64,000 nucleotides of DNA, taken from Streptomyces sp. NBC_00370. Its GTDB lineage: Bacteria > Actinomycetota > Actinomycetes > Streptomycetales > Streptomycetaceae. The stretch's first letter is position 1. Each line of letters begins with the position of its first letter. A model generated the notes under the pieces. The model made no database searches, had not been told where the DNA came from, and worked only from the letters and a program-made list of their open reading frames with translations. The DNA is taken from NCBI RefSeq assembly GCF_036084755.1, contig NZ_CP107968.1, positions 6,642,001 to 6,706,000 of the forward strand. The letters are read 5' to 3'. Shown here piece by piece: positions 34,455 to 41,674 of the stretch. Position numbers and translations under genes: made by a program.

Positions 34455-35039
34455 ATGGCGACGAAGTCTGCGGATCGAACGACGGCGCGCGAGCGGCTGC
34501 TCGATGCGGCGGAGGAGCTGTTCTACGGAGAAGGTGTCCGCACGGTCGGTATCGACCGGGTCATCGCCCAGGCGGGCGTGGCCAAGGCGAGCCTCTACAA
34601 CACCTTCGGCAGCAAGGACGAACTGATCCGCGCCTATCTCGAACGGCGCCACGCGCGCTGGGCGCAGCGGATGACGACCCGGCTCGCCGCCGACTACGAC
34701 ACCCCGCGCGAGCGGCTGGTCGGCGTGTTCGACCTGCTGGCCGAGACGTTCGTCGCCCCCGCCTTCAACGGCTGCCACTTCGCGAACGCGAGCGCTGAGG
34801 CCACCCCCGGCAGCCCGGTCGTGGAGGCCACCGACTCCTTCCGGCAGGACCGCCGCCGGCTCCTCACCGAGCTGGCCCGTGAGGCGGGCGCCGCCGACCC
34901 CGACCGGCTCGCCCGCAACCTGACGCTCGTCTCCGACGGCGCGACCGTCGCCGCCCGGCTGGACCACGACCCGGTGGGTGTCGCCGCCGACGCGCGCGCC
35001 ATGGCGGCGACGCTGGTCGAAGCGGCCATCCCCGCCTGA
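34455..35039 (+). CDS. TetR/AcrR-family transcriptional regulator
   Basis: The 194-aa protein has the TetR DNA-binding domain in residues 10-57 (RERLLDAAEELFYGEGVRTVGIDRVIAQAGVAKASLYNTFGSKDELI) and a helical ligand domain. TACCGT lies 6 nt before ATG 34455, so the mRNA is probably leaderless. It is divergent from nhaA and likely controls it. Confidence 0.9.
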   Translation: MATKSADRTTARERLLDAAEELFYGEGVRTVGIDRVIAQAGVAKASLYNTFGSKDELIRAYLERRHARWAQRMTTRLAADYDTPRERLVGVFDLLAETFVAPAFNGCHFANASAEATPGSPVVEATDSFRQDRRRLLTELAREAGAADPDRLARNLTLVSDGATVAARLDHDPVGVAADARAMAATLVEAAIPA

Positions 35040-35070
35040 GCCCCGCCTGAGCGCCCCCTGCCCCCCGGCT

Positions 35071-36270
35071 CTATCCGGCGGCCAGTTCGTCCTCCAGCCA
35101 GGTACGGCCACGGGTGCGCGGGCTGAGCCGTACGCCGGCCAGCAGCGGCGCCAGCCGGTCCGCCTCCGCCCGCACGGCGGCCTCGGCGTCCGCCCCGACG
35201 TCCTCAAGGAAGCGGCAGACGATCGTGCCCGCGCCGTCCTGCGCCCAGCCGCCGACGATCCGGCCGTTCCACCACACCGAGGGCCCGATGTTGCCCGCCC
35301 GGTCGAACAGCCGGGGCCCGTGCGCGCCGAGGAACCAGCCGCGCTCGTGCCACCCCATCGGGGTCGAGTCCAGCGCGGGCAGCAGCGCGGCCCACGGCTC
35401 GGGCTCCGGGGTGTCCGCCAGGTCGTCGGCGAGCAGCAGCCCCGTACCGCCGCCGTCGCCCAGCTCCACCTCCACCGGTGCGAGCCGGGTCAGCGCCCGC
35501 CGGGTCTGTGTCTTCGTCCACCCCGCCCACCAGCTCAGATCCTCGGCGGTCGCGGGGCCGAAGGCCCGTAGCCAGCGCTCGGCCAGTGCCGCCTCGGCGT
35601 CCTCGGCGTCCCACTCGGCGAGCCCGCCGGGGAACCAGTCGGTCAGCGGCGCCCAGCGGTACTGGTGCGAGGTCCAGGAGCCGCGCGGCCGGCCGCGTAC
35701 CACCCGTCCTTCGGCGGCGAGCAGCAGCAACAGCCTGCTCGCGACGTTCTGCCGGCCCTCGTAGCTCTTGCCGCGCGACAGCACGATCTGCGTGCTCAAC
35801 CGGGGATCGTCACCGGCCAGTTCGGCCGCGGTCGCCTCGCCGCGCGCGGTGAGCGCCCGCAGCGCGGCGTCCTCCGCACCGGCGAGCCAGCTCAGCACCC
35901 CGGCCTCGTCGTCGGCCACGCCCGATTCGGCCAGATAACCCAGCAGCTTGCGCCGCTCGCGCGCGGCGACCGTACGGGAGCAGGCGGCCTGCAGCACCGG
36001 GGCCACGTCGAGCGAGGTGACGAAGACGGTACGGCGCATCCCCAGCAGCCGGATCAGCGAACGGTCCTCGTACAGCGCGCGCTCCACGGCACCGGCGGCG
36101 CCGTCGTTCATCCGTACCCAGGCCGCGACATGGACCGACGACGGGTCGGTGCTGTGCAGGGCCACCAGATCGCGGGCCACCTCCACCGGATCGTCCGCAC
36201 GCGCCGCACCGGCCAGCCGGTGCCGGACCGCCAGTCTCGCGCGCCGCTGCGCCACCTCGATGCGCCGCAC
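35071..36270 (-). CDS. Winged-helix protein of the HTH_42 / YcaQ (AlkX/AlkZ) family
   Basis: The 399-aa protein starts RIEVAQRRARLAVRHRL and contains LVALHSTDPSSVHVAAWVR, IRLLGMRRTVFV and GNIGPSVWWNGRIVGGW, features of the HTH_42 family. Some members (AlkZ, YcaQ) are DNA glycosylases that unhook interstrand crosslinks, often protecting producers of DNA-alkylating natural products. The catalytic QxQ/QxD site is not clear by eye, so activity is uncertain. GTG 36270 has GGGAG six bases upstream. Confidence 0.8.
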   Translation of the reverse strand: MRRIEVAQRRARLAVRHRLAGAARADDPVEVARDLVALHSTDPSSVHVAAWVRMNDGAAGAVERALYEDRSLIRLLGMRRTVFVTSLDVAPVLQAACSRTVAARERRKLLGYLAESGVADDEAGVLSWLAGAEDAALRALTARGEATAAELAGDDPRLSTQIVLSRGKSYEGRQNVASRLLLLLAAEGRVVRGRPRGSWTSHQYRWAPLTDWFPGGLAEWDAEDAEAALAERWLRAFGPATAEDLSWWAGWTKTQTRRALTRLAPVEVELGDGGGTGLLLADDLADTPEPEPWAALLPALDSTPMGWHERGWFLGAHGPRLFDRAGNIGPSVWWNGRIVGGWAQDGAGTIVCRFLEDVGADAEAAVRAEADRLAPLLAGVRLSPRTRGRTWLEDELAAG

Positions 36271-36329
36271 ATCCGCTCCCTCGTTCGGCTTGGACCCTTC
36301 GGCCCGATCCGTCAGCTTAGGGTGACCGC

Positions 36330-36776
36330 ATGGACGAGACGCCCGAGGACATCACCGAGCGGTCCTCGCTCACCGCACACGAACTGCGGGTGGTCCTCAG
36401 CCGGCTGCGCGGCCGGCTCCAGGAGGTCACCGGTGCCCACGATCTCACCCCCGCGCAGACCTCCGTGCTCGGCAGGCTGGCGGGCGGCGCCGCGTCCGCA
36501 GGTGATCTCGCGGCGGTCGAGCGGGTCCGCCCGCAGTCCATGGCCGCCACGCTGGCCGCGCTCGACCGGCACGGGCTGCTCCGGCGCGACCCCGACCCGG
36601 GCGACGACCGCAGGCAGCTGATCAGCCTGAGCGAGGCGGGCGGCGCACTCGTCCAGGGGCAGGCGCAGGCGCGTGCCGACTGGCTGGCCGGAGAGATCCA
36701 GGAGCGCTGGACCCGGGCCGAGCGCGGCACCGTACGGGAAGCGCTGGCTCTGCTGGACCGGCTCACCCCGGCATGA
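36330..36776 (+). CDS. MarR-family transcriptional regulator
   Basis: The 148-aa protein has the MarR winged helix: LTPAQTSVLGRLAGGAASAGDLAAVERVRPQSMAATLAALDRHGLLRRDPDPGDDRRQ, with the Asp-Arg wing tip. TAGGGT lies 6 nt before ATG 36330 (leaderless type). uppP follows, with an inverted repeat between them, so it may control uppP and itself; this is inference. Confidence 0.88.
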   Translation: MDETPEDITERSSLTAHELRVVLSRLRGRLQEVTGAHDLTPAQTSVLGRLAGGAASAGDLAAVERVRPQSMAATLAALDRHGLLRRDPDPGDDRRQLISLSEAGGALVQGQAQARADWLAGEIQERWTRAERGTVREALALLDRLTPA

Positions 36777-36792
36777 TCCGGTCGCGGCGATC

Positions 36793-36810
36793 GTCTACAG
36801 TGCGGTAGAC
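36793..36810. promoter_or_regulatory. Inverted repeat between marR and uppP
   Basis: GTCTAC-AGTGCG-GTAGAC is a perfect 6-bp inverted repeat with a 6-bp spacer, 17 bp after the marR stop and 26 bp before the uppP start, overlapping where a uppP promoter should lie. Confidence 0.45.
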
Positions 36811-36835
36811 CATCTGCTGTCCGGAAAGAGACCCG

Positions 36836-37669
36836 ATGAGCGTGATCAGTATCGGCCAGGCCGTGATTCTCGGAGCCGTCGAGGGGGTGACGGAGTTCCT
36901 GCCGGTCTCGTCCACGGGCCATCTGAAGATCACCGAAGGGCTGATGGGCATCCCGGTCGACGACGACTCGGTCGTCGGCTTCTCCGCCGTCATCCAGGTG
37001 GGCGCCATCGCGGCCGTGCTCGTCTACTTCTTCAAGGACATCGTGCGGATCGTCGGCGCCTGGTTCCGGGGCCTCGCGCACCAGGACGAGCGGCAGAACC
37101 ACGACTACAAGTTCGCCTGGTGGGTCATCTACGCGACGATCCCGATCGTCATCGTCGGCCTGGCGGCCAAACCGCTGATCGAGGGGCCGCTGGCGTCGCT
37201 TTGGGTGGTGGCGGCCTCGCTGATCGTCGGCAGCGGGGTGATGTGGGCCGCCGACCAGATGGGCAGGCACCGGCGCGGTGAAGCCGACACGACCTTCAAG
37301 GACGCGATGCTGGTGGGCAGTTCGCAGATCCTCGCCCTGCTCTTCCCCGGCTTCTCGCGGTCCGGCGCGACCATGTCCACCGCGCTCATCCTCGACCTCG
37401 ACCGGGTGGCGGCCACCCGGCTCTCCTTCTTCCTCGGCATCCCTGCCCTCACCGGCGCCGGTATCTACGAGCTGAAGGACGCGCTCGGCACCGGCACCGG
37501 AGCCGGGCCGCTGGTCGTGGGCACCCTCGTGTCGTTCGTCGTCGCCTACGCGTCGATCGCCTGGCTGCTGAAGTTCGTGGCCAAGCACTCCTTCAACGCC
37601 TTCGTGATCTACCGCATCGTGATCGGGCTGCTGCTCTTCGGCCTCCTCGGCGCGGGCGCCCTCAACTGA
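36836..37669 (+). CDS. uppP: Undecaprenyl-diphosphatase
   Basis: The 277-aa membrane enzyme has the BacA/UppP motifs EGVTEFLPVSSTGHL (residues about 16-30) and PGFSRSGATMSTAL (about 174-187), which form the active site, and about eight helices. It dephosphorylates C55-PP to recycle the lipid carrier for peptidoglycan, and overexpression of the family gives bacitracin resistance. ATG 36836 follows GGAAAGAG. Confidence 0.94.
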   Translation: MSVISIGQAVILGAVEGVTEFLPVSSTGHLKITEGLMGIPVDDDSVVGFSAVIQVGAIAAVLVYFFKDIVRIVGAWFRGLAHQDERQNHDYKFAWWVIYATIPIVIVGLAAKPLIEGPLASLWVVAASLIVGSGVMWAADQMGRHRRGEADTTFKDAMLVGSSQILALLFPGFSRSGATMSTALILDLDRVAATRLSFFLGIPALTGAGIYELKDALGTGTGAGPLVVGTLVSFVVAYASIAWLLKFVAKHSFNAFVIYRIVIGLLLFGLLGAGALN

Positions 37670-37767
37670 TCCGGGGGCCGGTGCCTAGCCCGGCCGTAAC
37701 GGGGTATCCGGCCGGTGGTCGCAAAAACTACCCACGCCGACCGCGCGGGTCTCTGGGGGGAGCAGCC

Positions 37768-38214
37768 ATGGAGCGGACTGCATTGAACAGCACACGCGGG
37801 GCGGCAGCCGCGAACCAGTCGCCGAAGGGTGGCATCGCGTTCGACGGCGAACCGGGGATGATCGCCGAGGCGCGTCATTTCACCGCGGATTTCCTCGCCC
37901 AGGTCCGCACCGGCTACGGCGAAGCCCTCTCCGGCCGGCTCATCGGCACCGCGCAGCTCGTGGTGAGCGAGCTGGTGACCAACGCGCGCAAGTACGCCGT
38001 CGGCCCCTGCCTGCTGGACCTCGAACTCGCCGACGACATGGTCGAGATCACCGTCTGGGACAGCAACTCCACGCTGCCGCTCGCCCGCGCCGCCGACCCC
38101 GGCCGGGTGGGCCAGCACGGAATGGAGATCATCCTCTCGCTGTGCGACGGGTTCGACGTACGGCGCGAACTCGTCGGCAAGCGCATCACCGTGCGACTCG
38201 CGGTCGCCGCCTGA
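37768..38214 (+). CDS. HATPase_c_2 anti-sigma/serine kinase-like protein
   Basis: The 148-aa Bergerat-fold ATPase has N-box LVVSELVTNARKYA, ITVWDSNSTLP and GRVGQHGMEIILSLC. Proteins of this type are RsbW-like kinases or stand-alone regulators abundant in Streptomyces. ATG 37768 follows GGGGGGAG. It closely resembles the product at 51898-52371 (EPGMIAxARxFTADFLAxxR shared), so the two are paralogues. No sigma factor is adjacent. Confidence 0.85.
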   Translation: MERTALNSTRGAAAANQSPKGGIAFDGEPGMIAEARHFTADFLAQVRTGYGEALSGRLIGTAQLVVSELVTNARKYAVGPCLLDLELADDMVEITVWDSNSTLPLARAADPGRVGQHGMEIILSLCDGFDVRRELVGKRITVRLAVAA

Positions 38215-38425
38215 AGGTTCGGCGGCCCCCGGTGCCGGGCATCGTGACAGAGGGACCCGCTCCGGCGGCGATGCCCCGCGCTCACCCTCGGACACAATCA
38301 GGTCGATACGGGCCATAAAGCGCCAACCTCCGGGTGAACGGCGGGAGTTCTGCTTTCCGCCGGTGCTCCGTCCCCATACGATTCAGTCGCGCGCGTGCGC
38401 GCACGCCGGGGGAGGGGGAGGGGCA

Positions 38426-39646
38426 TTGGCGACATCCGAACGTGCCCGGTCCTTCTCGCTGCCGGGTCCCGTGCCGCCCGTCGTGCTCGGCGGGGCGGCC
38501 GCGCTGGTCCTGGGCGTCGCCCTCGGTCTCCTACTGGACCCCACGGCGCTGGTCGGCACGACCGGGTACGTGTTCTGCGCCGGTTTCCTGCTCGCCGTCG
38601 GGCTCTACGGCAGCACCTACGGCATCGACATCAAGGCGCTCCGCGCCGACCTGGCCGGTGTGCTGGCGGCCGTGACCCTCGGCGTCGTCCTCAAGGCGGC
38701 GCTCATCGCCGGCGTCATGGTGCTGGCCCTCGGCCGGCCCGAGTACCTGGTCCTCGGGATCGCGGTGGCCCAGATCGACCCGCTCTCCGTCGCCGCCCTC
38801 GGCCGCAGCGGCCAGATGTCCGACCGGGCCCGTTCGCTGCTGACCGCCTGGGCGTCGTTCGACGACCCGATGACCGTCCTGCTGACGCTGTACGCGGCGG
38901 GCTACGCCTACACGGCGTCGGGCCGTACGGGCGTGCCCGCCGTGACCGGCGGCGGTACGCGCGGCTACGCGACCGGGCTCGCGCTGAACGCGGCCCTGCT
39001 CGCGGTCGTCCTGCTGCTGTGGTGGGCCGGGCGGAAAGCCGCCCCGGCCCTGGCCGCCGCGCCCCGGGGCCGGGGCGCCGGACTCCTGCTCGCCGGGCTG
39101 CTGGTGGTGGCGATGCTGCTGGTCGCCGCGGGGAACATGCTGATGCTGGCCGTGGCCGTCGCCGGGCTCGTCGTCCGCACGGCGGCGTTCGACAAGATCC
39201 TCGGCCGGGCCGTCACGGGCGCCTTCCTCGCCGCTTTCCTCGCCCTCGGGCTCTTCCTGGCGCAGGGCGTCCGGCTGTGGCCGGGACTACTGCTCGGGGT
39301 GTCCGCCTTCGCCGCCCAGGCGGTGGTGGCGCTGCTCGTCATGCCGCTGTTCGTACGCGGTCTCGACCGGCGGGACCGGATCGCGCTCGGTCTCGCCCAG
39401 CAGAACGGCATCACGGCCGTCCTCATCGCGCTCACCCTGGAACGTGACTTCCCCGGCACGGTCGCCGTCGTCGGCCCCGCCGTGGTCACCGTCAACCTGC
39501 TCTACGGCGGCTCGCGGCTGCTGCTCGCGCACCCGCCCCGGCTGTGGGGGTCCGGCCCGCGCGCCCGCCGCCGCAGGACCGGCGACGAACGGCCCCCCGC
39601 ACCCGCCGAACCCCAGCCGGCCGGCTGGCCGGACTCCCTGACCTGA
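38426..39646 (+). CDS. Monovalent cation/proton antiporter-like membrane protein (CPA family)
   Basis: The 406-aa protein has about eleven hydrophobic helices, including QIDPLSVAALG and SFDDPMTVLLTLYAAGY, whose Asp residues resemble the ion-binding helices of CPA antiporters. The start is TTG 38426 after a GGAGGGGGAGGGG ribosome site; the frame open from GTG 38363 adds a Gly-rich stretch unlikely to be translated. The C-terminal tail is Pro/Arg-rich. It should exchange Na+ or K+ for protons. Confidence 0.75.
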   Translation: MATSERARSFSLPGPVPPVVLGGAAALVLGVALGLLLDPTALVGTTGYVFCAGFLLAVGLYGSTYGIDIKALRADLAGVLAAVTLGVVLKAALIAGVMVLALGRPEYLVLGIAVAQIDPLSVAALGRSGQMSDRARSLLTAWASFDDPMTVLLTLYAAGYAYTASGRTGVPAVTGGGTRGYATGLALNAALLAVVLLLWWAGRKAAPALAAAPRGRGAGLLLAGLLVVAMLLVAAGNMLMLAVAVAGLVVRTAAFDKILGRAVTGAFLAAFLALGLFLAQGVRLWPGLLLGVSAFAAQAVVALLVMPLFVRGLDRRDRIALGLAQQNGITAVLIALTLERDFPGTVAVVGPAVVTVNLLYGGSRLLLAHPPRLWGSGPRARRRRTGDERPPAPAEPQPAGWPDSLT

Positions 39647-39729
39647 GCACGGCCGGTACGGCGGGACAGGACAGCCACGCGAGACGGGAAGGACCGGCAC
39701 ACCGGAGCGGCCGGACGGGGAGGGCGCGC

Positions 39730-40605
39730 ATGAGACAGCGGGAAAGGCGCAGCCGGCGGGCGGCGCCGCTGCGCCGGGCCATGATCGTGGGACTCCTGTT
39801 GACGGCGGTCACCGCGCCGGCCGCCGCCACTGCCGCCGCCGACGACGGCGGCAAGGAGCGCGATGTGCGGCTGGTCTACTGCCTGGACGACTCCCACCGT
39901 GCGGGGCTCGCTTCGGCCGCGGTACGGCTGGGCCTGCTGAAGCCCGGTGCGACGGCCGACGGCGCCGTCGAGCCCACCGGCGGGCCGGCCGCCCCGATGA
40001 CGCTCACGGCGTGGGCCGAGCGGCGCGACGACGACTTCGGCCGAGCCTGCGACGCGCTCATGGCGGCCGGCTCCGAGTCGCCGGGCTCCGCGCCCGAGGG
40101 CGAGGGCGGCTGGCTGGCGAGCCTCCTGACGCAGTGGGCGCAGCTGCCGCTGGTGGTGCTCGGCGCCCTGCTGACCCTGCTCGTGCAGTTCTGGGACCGG
40201 AGCCTCGGCGAACGGCGGTCGTTCAAGAAGCGGTTGGAGACCTCCCGGCAGACGTTCCGGTCGGCGGCGCGGCTCTACCTCGCCGCGTACGAGCGCGACC
40301 CGAAAGCCGACCACGCCGAGCTGCTGGCCGCCCGCGAGGCGCTGACCGGTGCCTTCGCCGAGGTGGAGGGGACCGGGGCCAGGGGCAGGGCGGCCCGGCG
40401 GCTGGCCGACGGGCTGCCGCTGTCCCAGCGCCTGCCGGAGAACGGCGAAGGGGTGCCGCTCGGCTCCGACGGCAGAAAACACGAAGCGGACCGGGTACGG
40501 CAGTTGATGGACCGTCAGCTCCCGCAGGCGTCGGACCTCAGCCGGACCTTCGTGTACTGGTGGTGGCGCGCCCTGCGGGACCGTCCGACCGGGAGCGGCG
40601 TATGA
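39730..40605 (+). CDS. Unknown two-segment membrane protein, first gene of an ATPase operon
   Basis: I recognise no family. The 291 residues start MRQRERRSRRAAPLRRA, then a signal-like helix (about 17-37). An external loop (38-128) holds two cysteines, Cys51 and Cys107, possibly a disulfide. A membrane helix follows (about 130-155, WAQLPLVVLGALLTLLVQFW), then a basic helical cytosolic domain to the end. The layout is that of a one-pass sensor or anchor. ATG 39730 follows GGGGAGGG. The stop overlaps the next ATG as ATGA, tying it to the ATPase at 40602. Confidence 0.7.
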   Translation: MRQRERRSRRAAPLRRAMIVGLLLTAVTAPAAATAAADDGGKERDVRLVYCLDDSHRAGLASAAVRLGLLKPGATADGAVEPTGGPAAPMTLTAWAERRDDDFGRACDALMAAGSESPGSAPEGEGGWLASLLTQWAQLPLVVLGALLTLLVQFWDRSLGERRSFKKRLETSRQTFRSAARLYLAAYERDPKADHAELLAAREALTGAFAEVEGTGARGRAARRLADGLPLSQRLPENGEGVPLGSDGRKHEADRVRQLMDRQLPQASDLSRTFVYWWWRALRDRPTGSGV

Positions 40606-41663
40606 CACCGGTCGAGGACAACCCGTACGGGGTGCGGGTGCCGGGTCGCAGACACAGCCTGCCGGGCCTGGAAACCCCGCCCACCGACGACCACCCGCTG
40701 GTCCCGTGGGACGAACCGGGCCACACGGCCCAGTGGGTCGACGTCGACCACGCGCGCGAGCAGGTGGCCCGCTTCGGACAGCAGACCCTCGACCGGCTCG
40801 GCGAGCTGGTGACCCCCGGCGTCGGCGCGGGGCGGCTGGTGGTCGTGAGCGGGCCGCGCGGGATGGGCAAGACCACCCTCATCCACCGGTGCATATACGA
40901 GGCGGGCGAGTACATCGCGCGGCTCTCCGGCGCCGGCAGTCCGCCGGCACTGCGCCGCATCGTCGCGATGACCGGCGGATACCGCAACACCGGGTCGGGG
41001 ATCAGCATCGACGAGAACGGCGACTTCGCGGCGATGCCGGTCGTCAACGGCAACATCCGCGACCAGATCCACGCCACACTGTGCCGCCACTTCGAGGACG
41101 TCAAGATCGACCCGGCGATAGCCGAGGAGCCGCCGGCGAAGGCGTTCGGCGCGATCAGCGTCCTCCTCACCCAGCAGGACGCGCTGCTGTTCGCGGTCAT
41201 TCCGCACATCGACTGGAAGGACGCGGGGGTGCGCACCAACTTCCTGAAGACCTGTCTGAACCACGCGCGGACCCGGATCGTACTTTTCGTCGAAGTGAGC
41301 CAGGAGACGAACGAGGCGGCGGAGGCGGTCATCGGCGAACTGCCGGACGGCGCGGTCACCCATCTCGCGCTCGGCCAACTGACGTCGGAGGACACCGTGA
41401 AGTTCAGCGCGGGCCCGCACCACAGCCGCCCCCAGGACCTGCCGCCCGCCGTCAGGGCCGGACTGATAGCGGCTCATGACGCCCAGCAGCCCGCCGACGT
41501 GCGGGAACTGCGGCAGGTCTTCTACGCGGCCGCCGAACGGCGGCGGCACGGAGCGGCCGGTACGCCGATCACCGCCGACGAGCTGAGCAGGCACTGGCAG
41601 CCCGGCGCGCCCGACCTCAGGTCCCTGACCCGGCACAGCCCCCAGACGTCCACCGGATCATAA
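40602..41663 (+). CDS. P-loop ATPase, operon partner of the membrane protein
   Basis: The 353-aa protein has Walker A VVSGPRGMGKTT (residues 81-92) after a DHAREQVARFGQQTLDRLGELV lead-in. A later hydrophobic strand, TRIVLFVEV, is a possible Walker B. A C-terminal winged-helix-like region (LPPAVRAGLIAAHDAQQPADVRELRQVFYAAAERR) follows. It looks like an AAA/STAND-type NTPase without a recognised effector domain. It is ATGA-coupled to the membrane gene and lies 11 bp before the large ATPase, with which it probably forms a complex. The function is unknown. Confidence 0.75.
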   Translation: MTPVEDNPYGVRVPGRRHSLPGLETPPTDDHPLVPWDEPGHTAQWVDVDHAREQVARFGQQTLDRLGELVTPGVGAGRLVVVSGPRGMGKTTLIHRCIYEAGEYIARLSGAGSPPALRRIVAMTGGYRNTGSGISIDENGDFAAMPVVNGNIRDQIHATLCRHFEDVKIDPAIAEEPPAKAFGAISVLLTQQDALLFAVIPHIDWKDAGVRTNFLKTCLNHARTRIVLFVEVSQETNEAAEAVIGELPDGAVTHLALGQLTSEDTVKFSAGPHHSRPQDLPPAVRAGLIAAHDAQQPADVRELRQVFYAAAERRRHGAAGTPITADELSRHWQPGAPDLRSLTRHSPQTSTGS

Positions 41664-41674
41664 GGAGTGCCTCC

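Noticed and set aside
32472..35207. A 911-codon open frame covering nhaA and tetR
   Set aside because: Only the part from GTG 34364 has NhaA-like content; the rest is the antisense of the TetR gene with Arg/Gly/Pro-rich composition.
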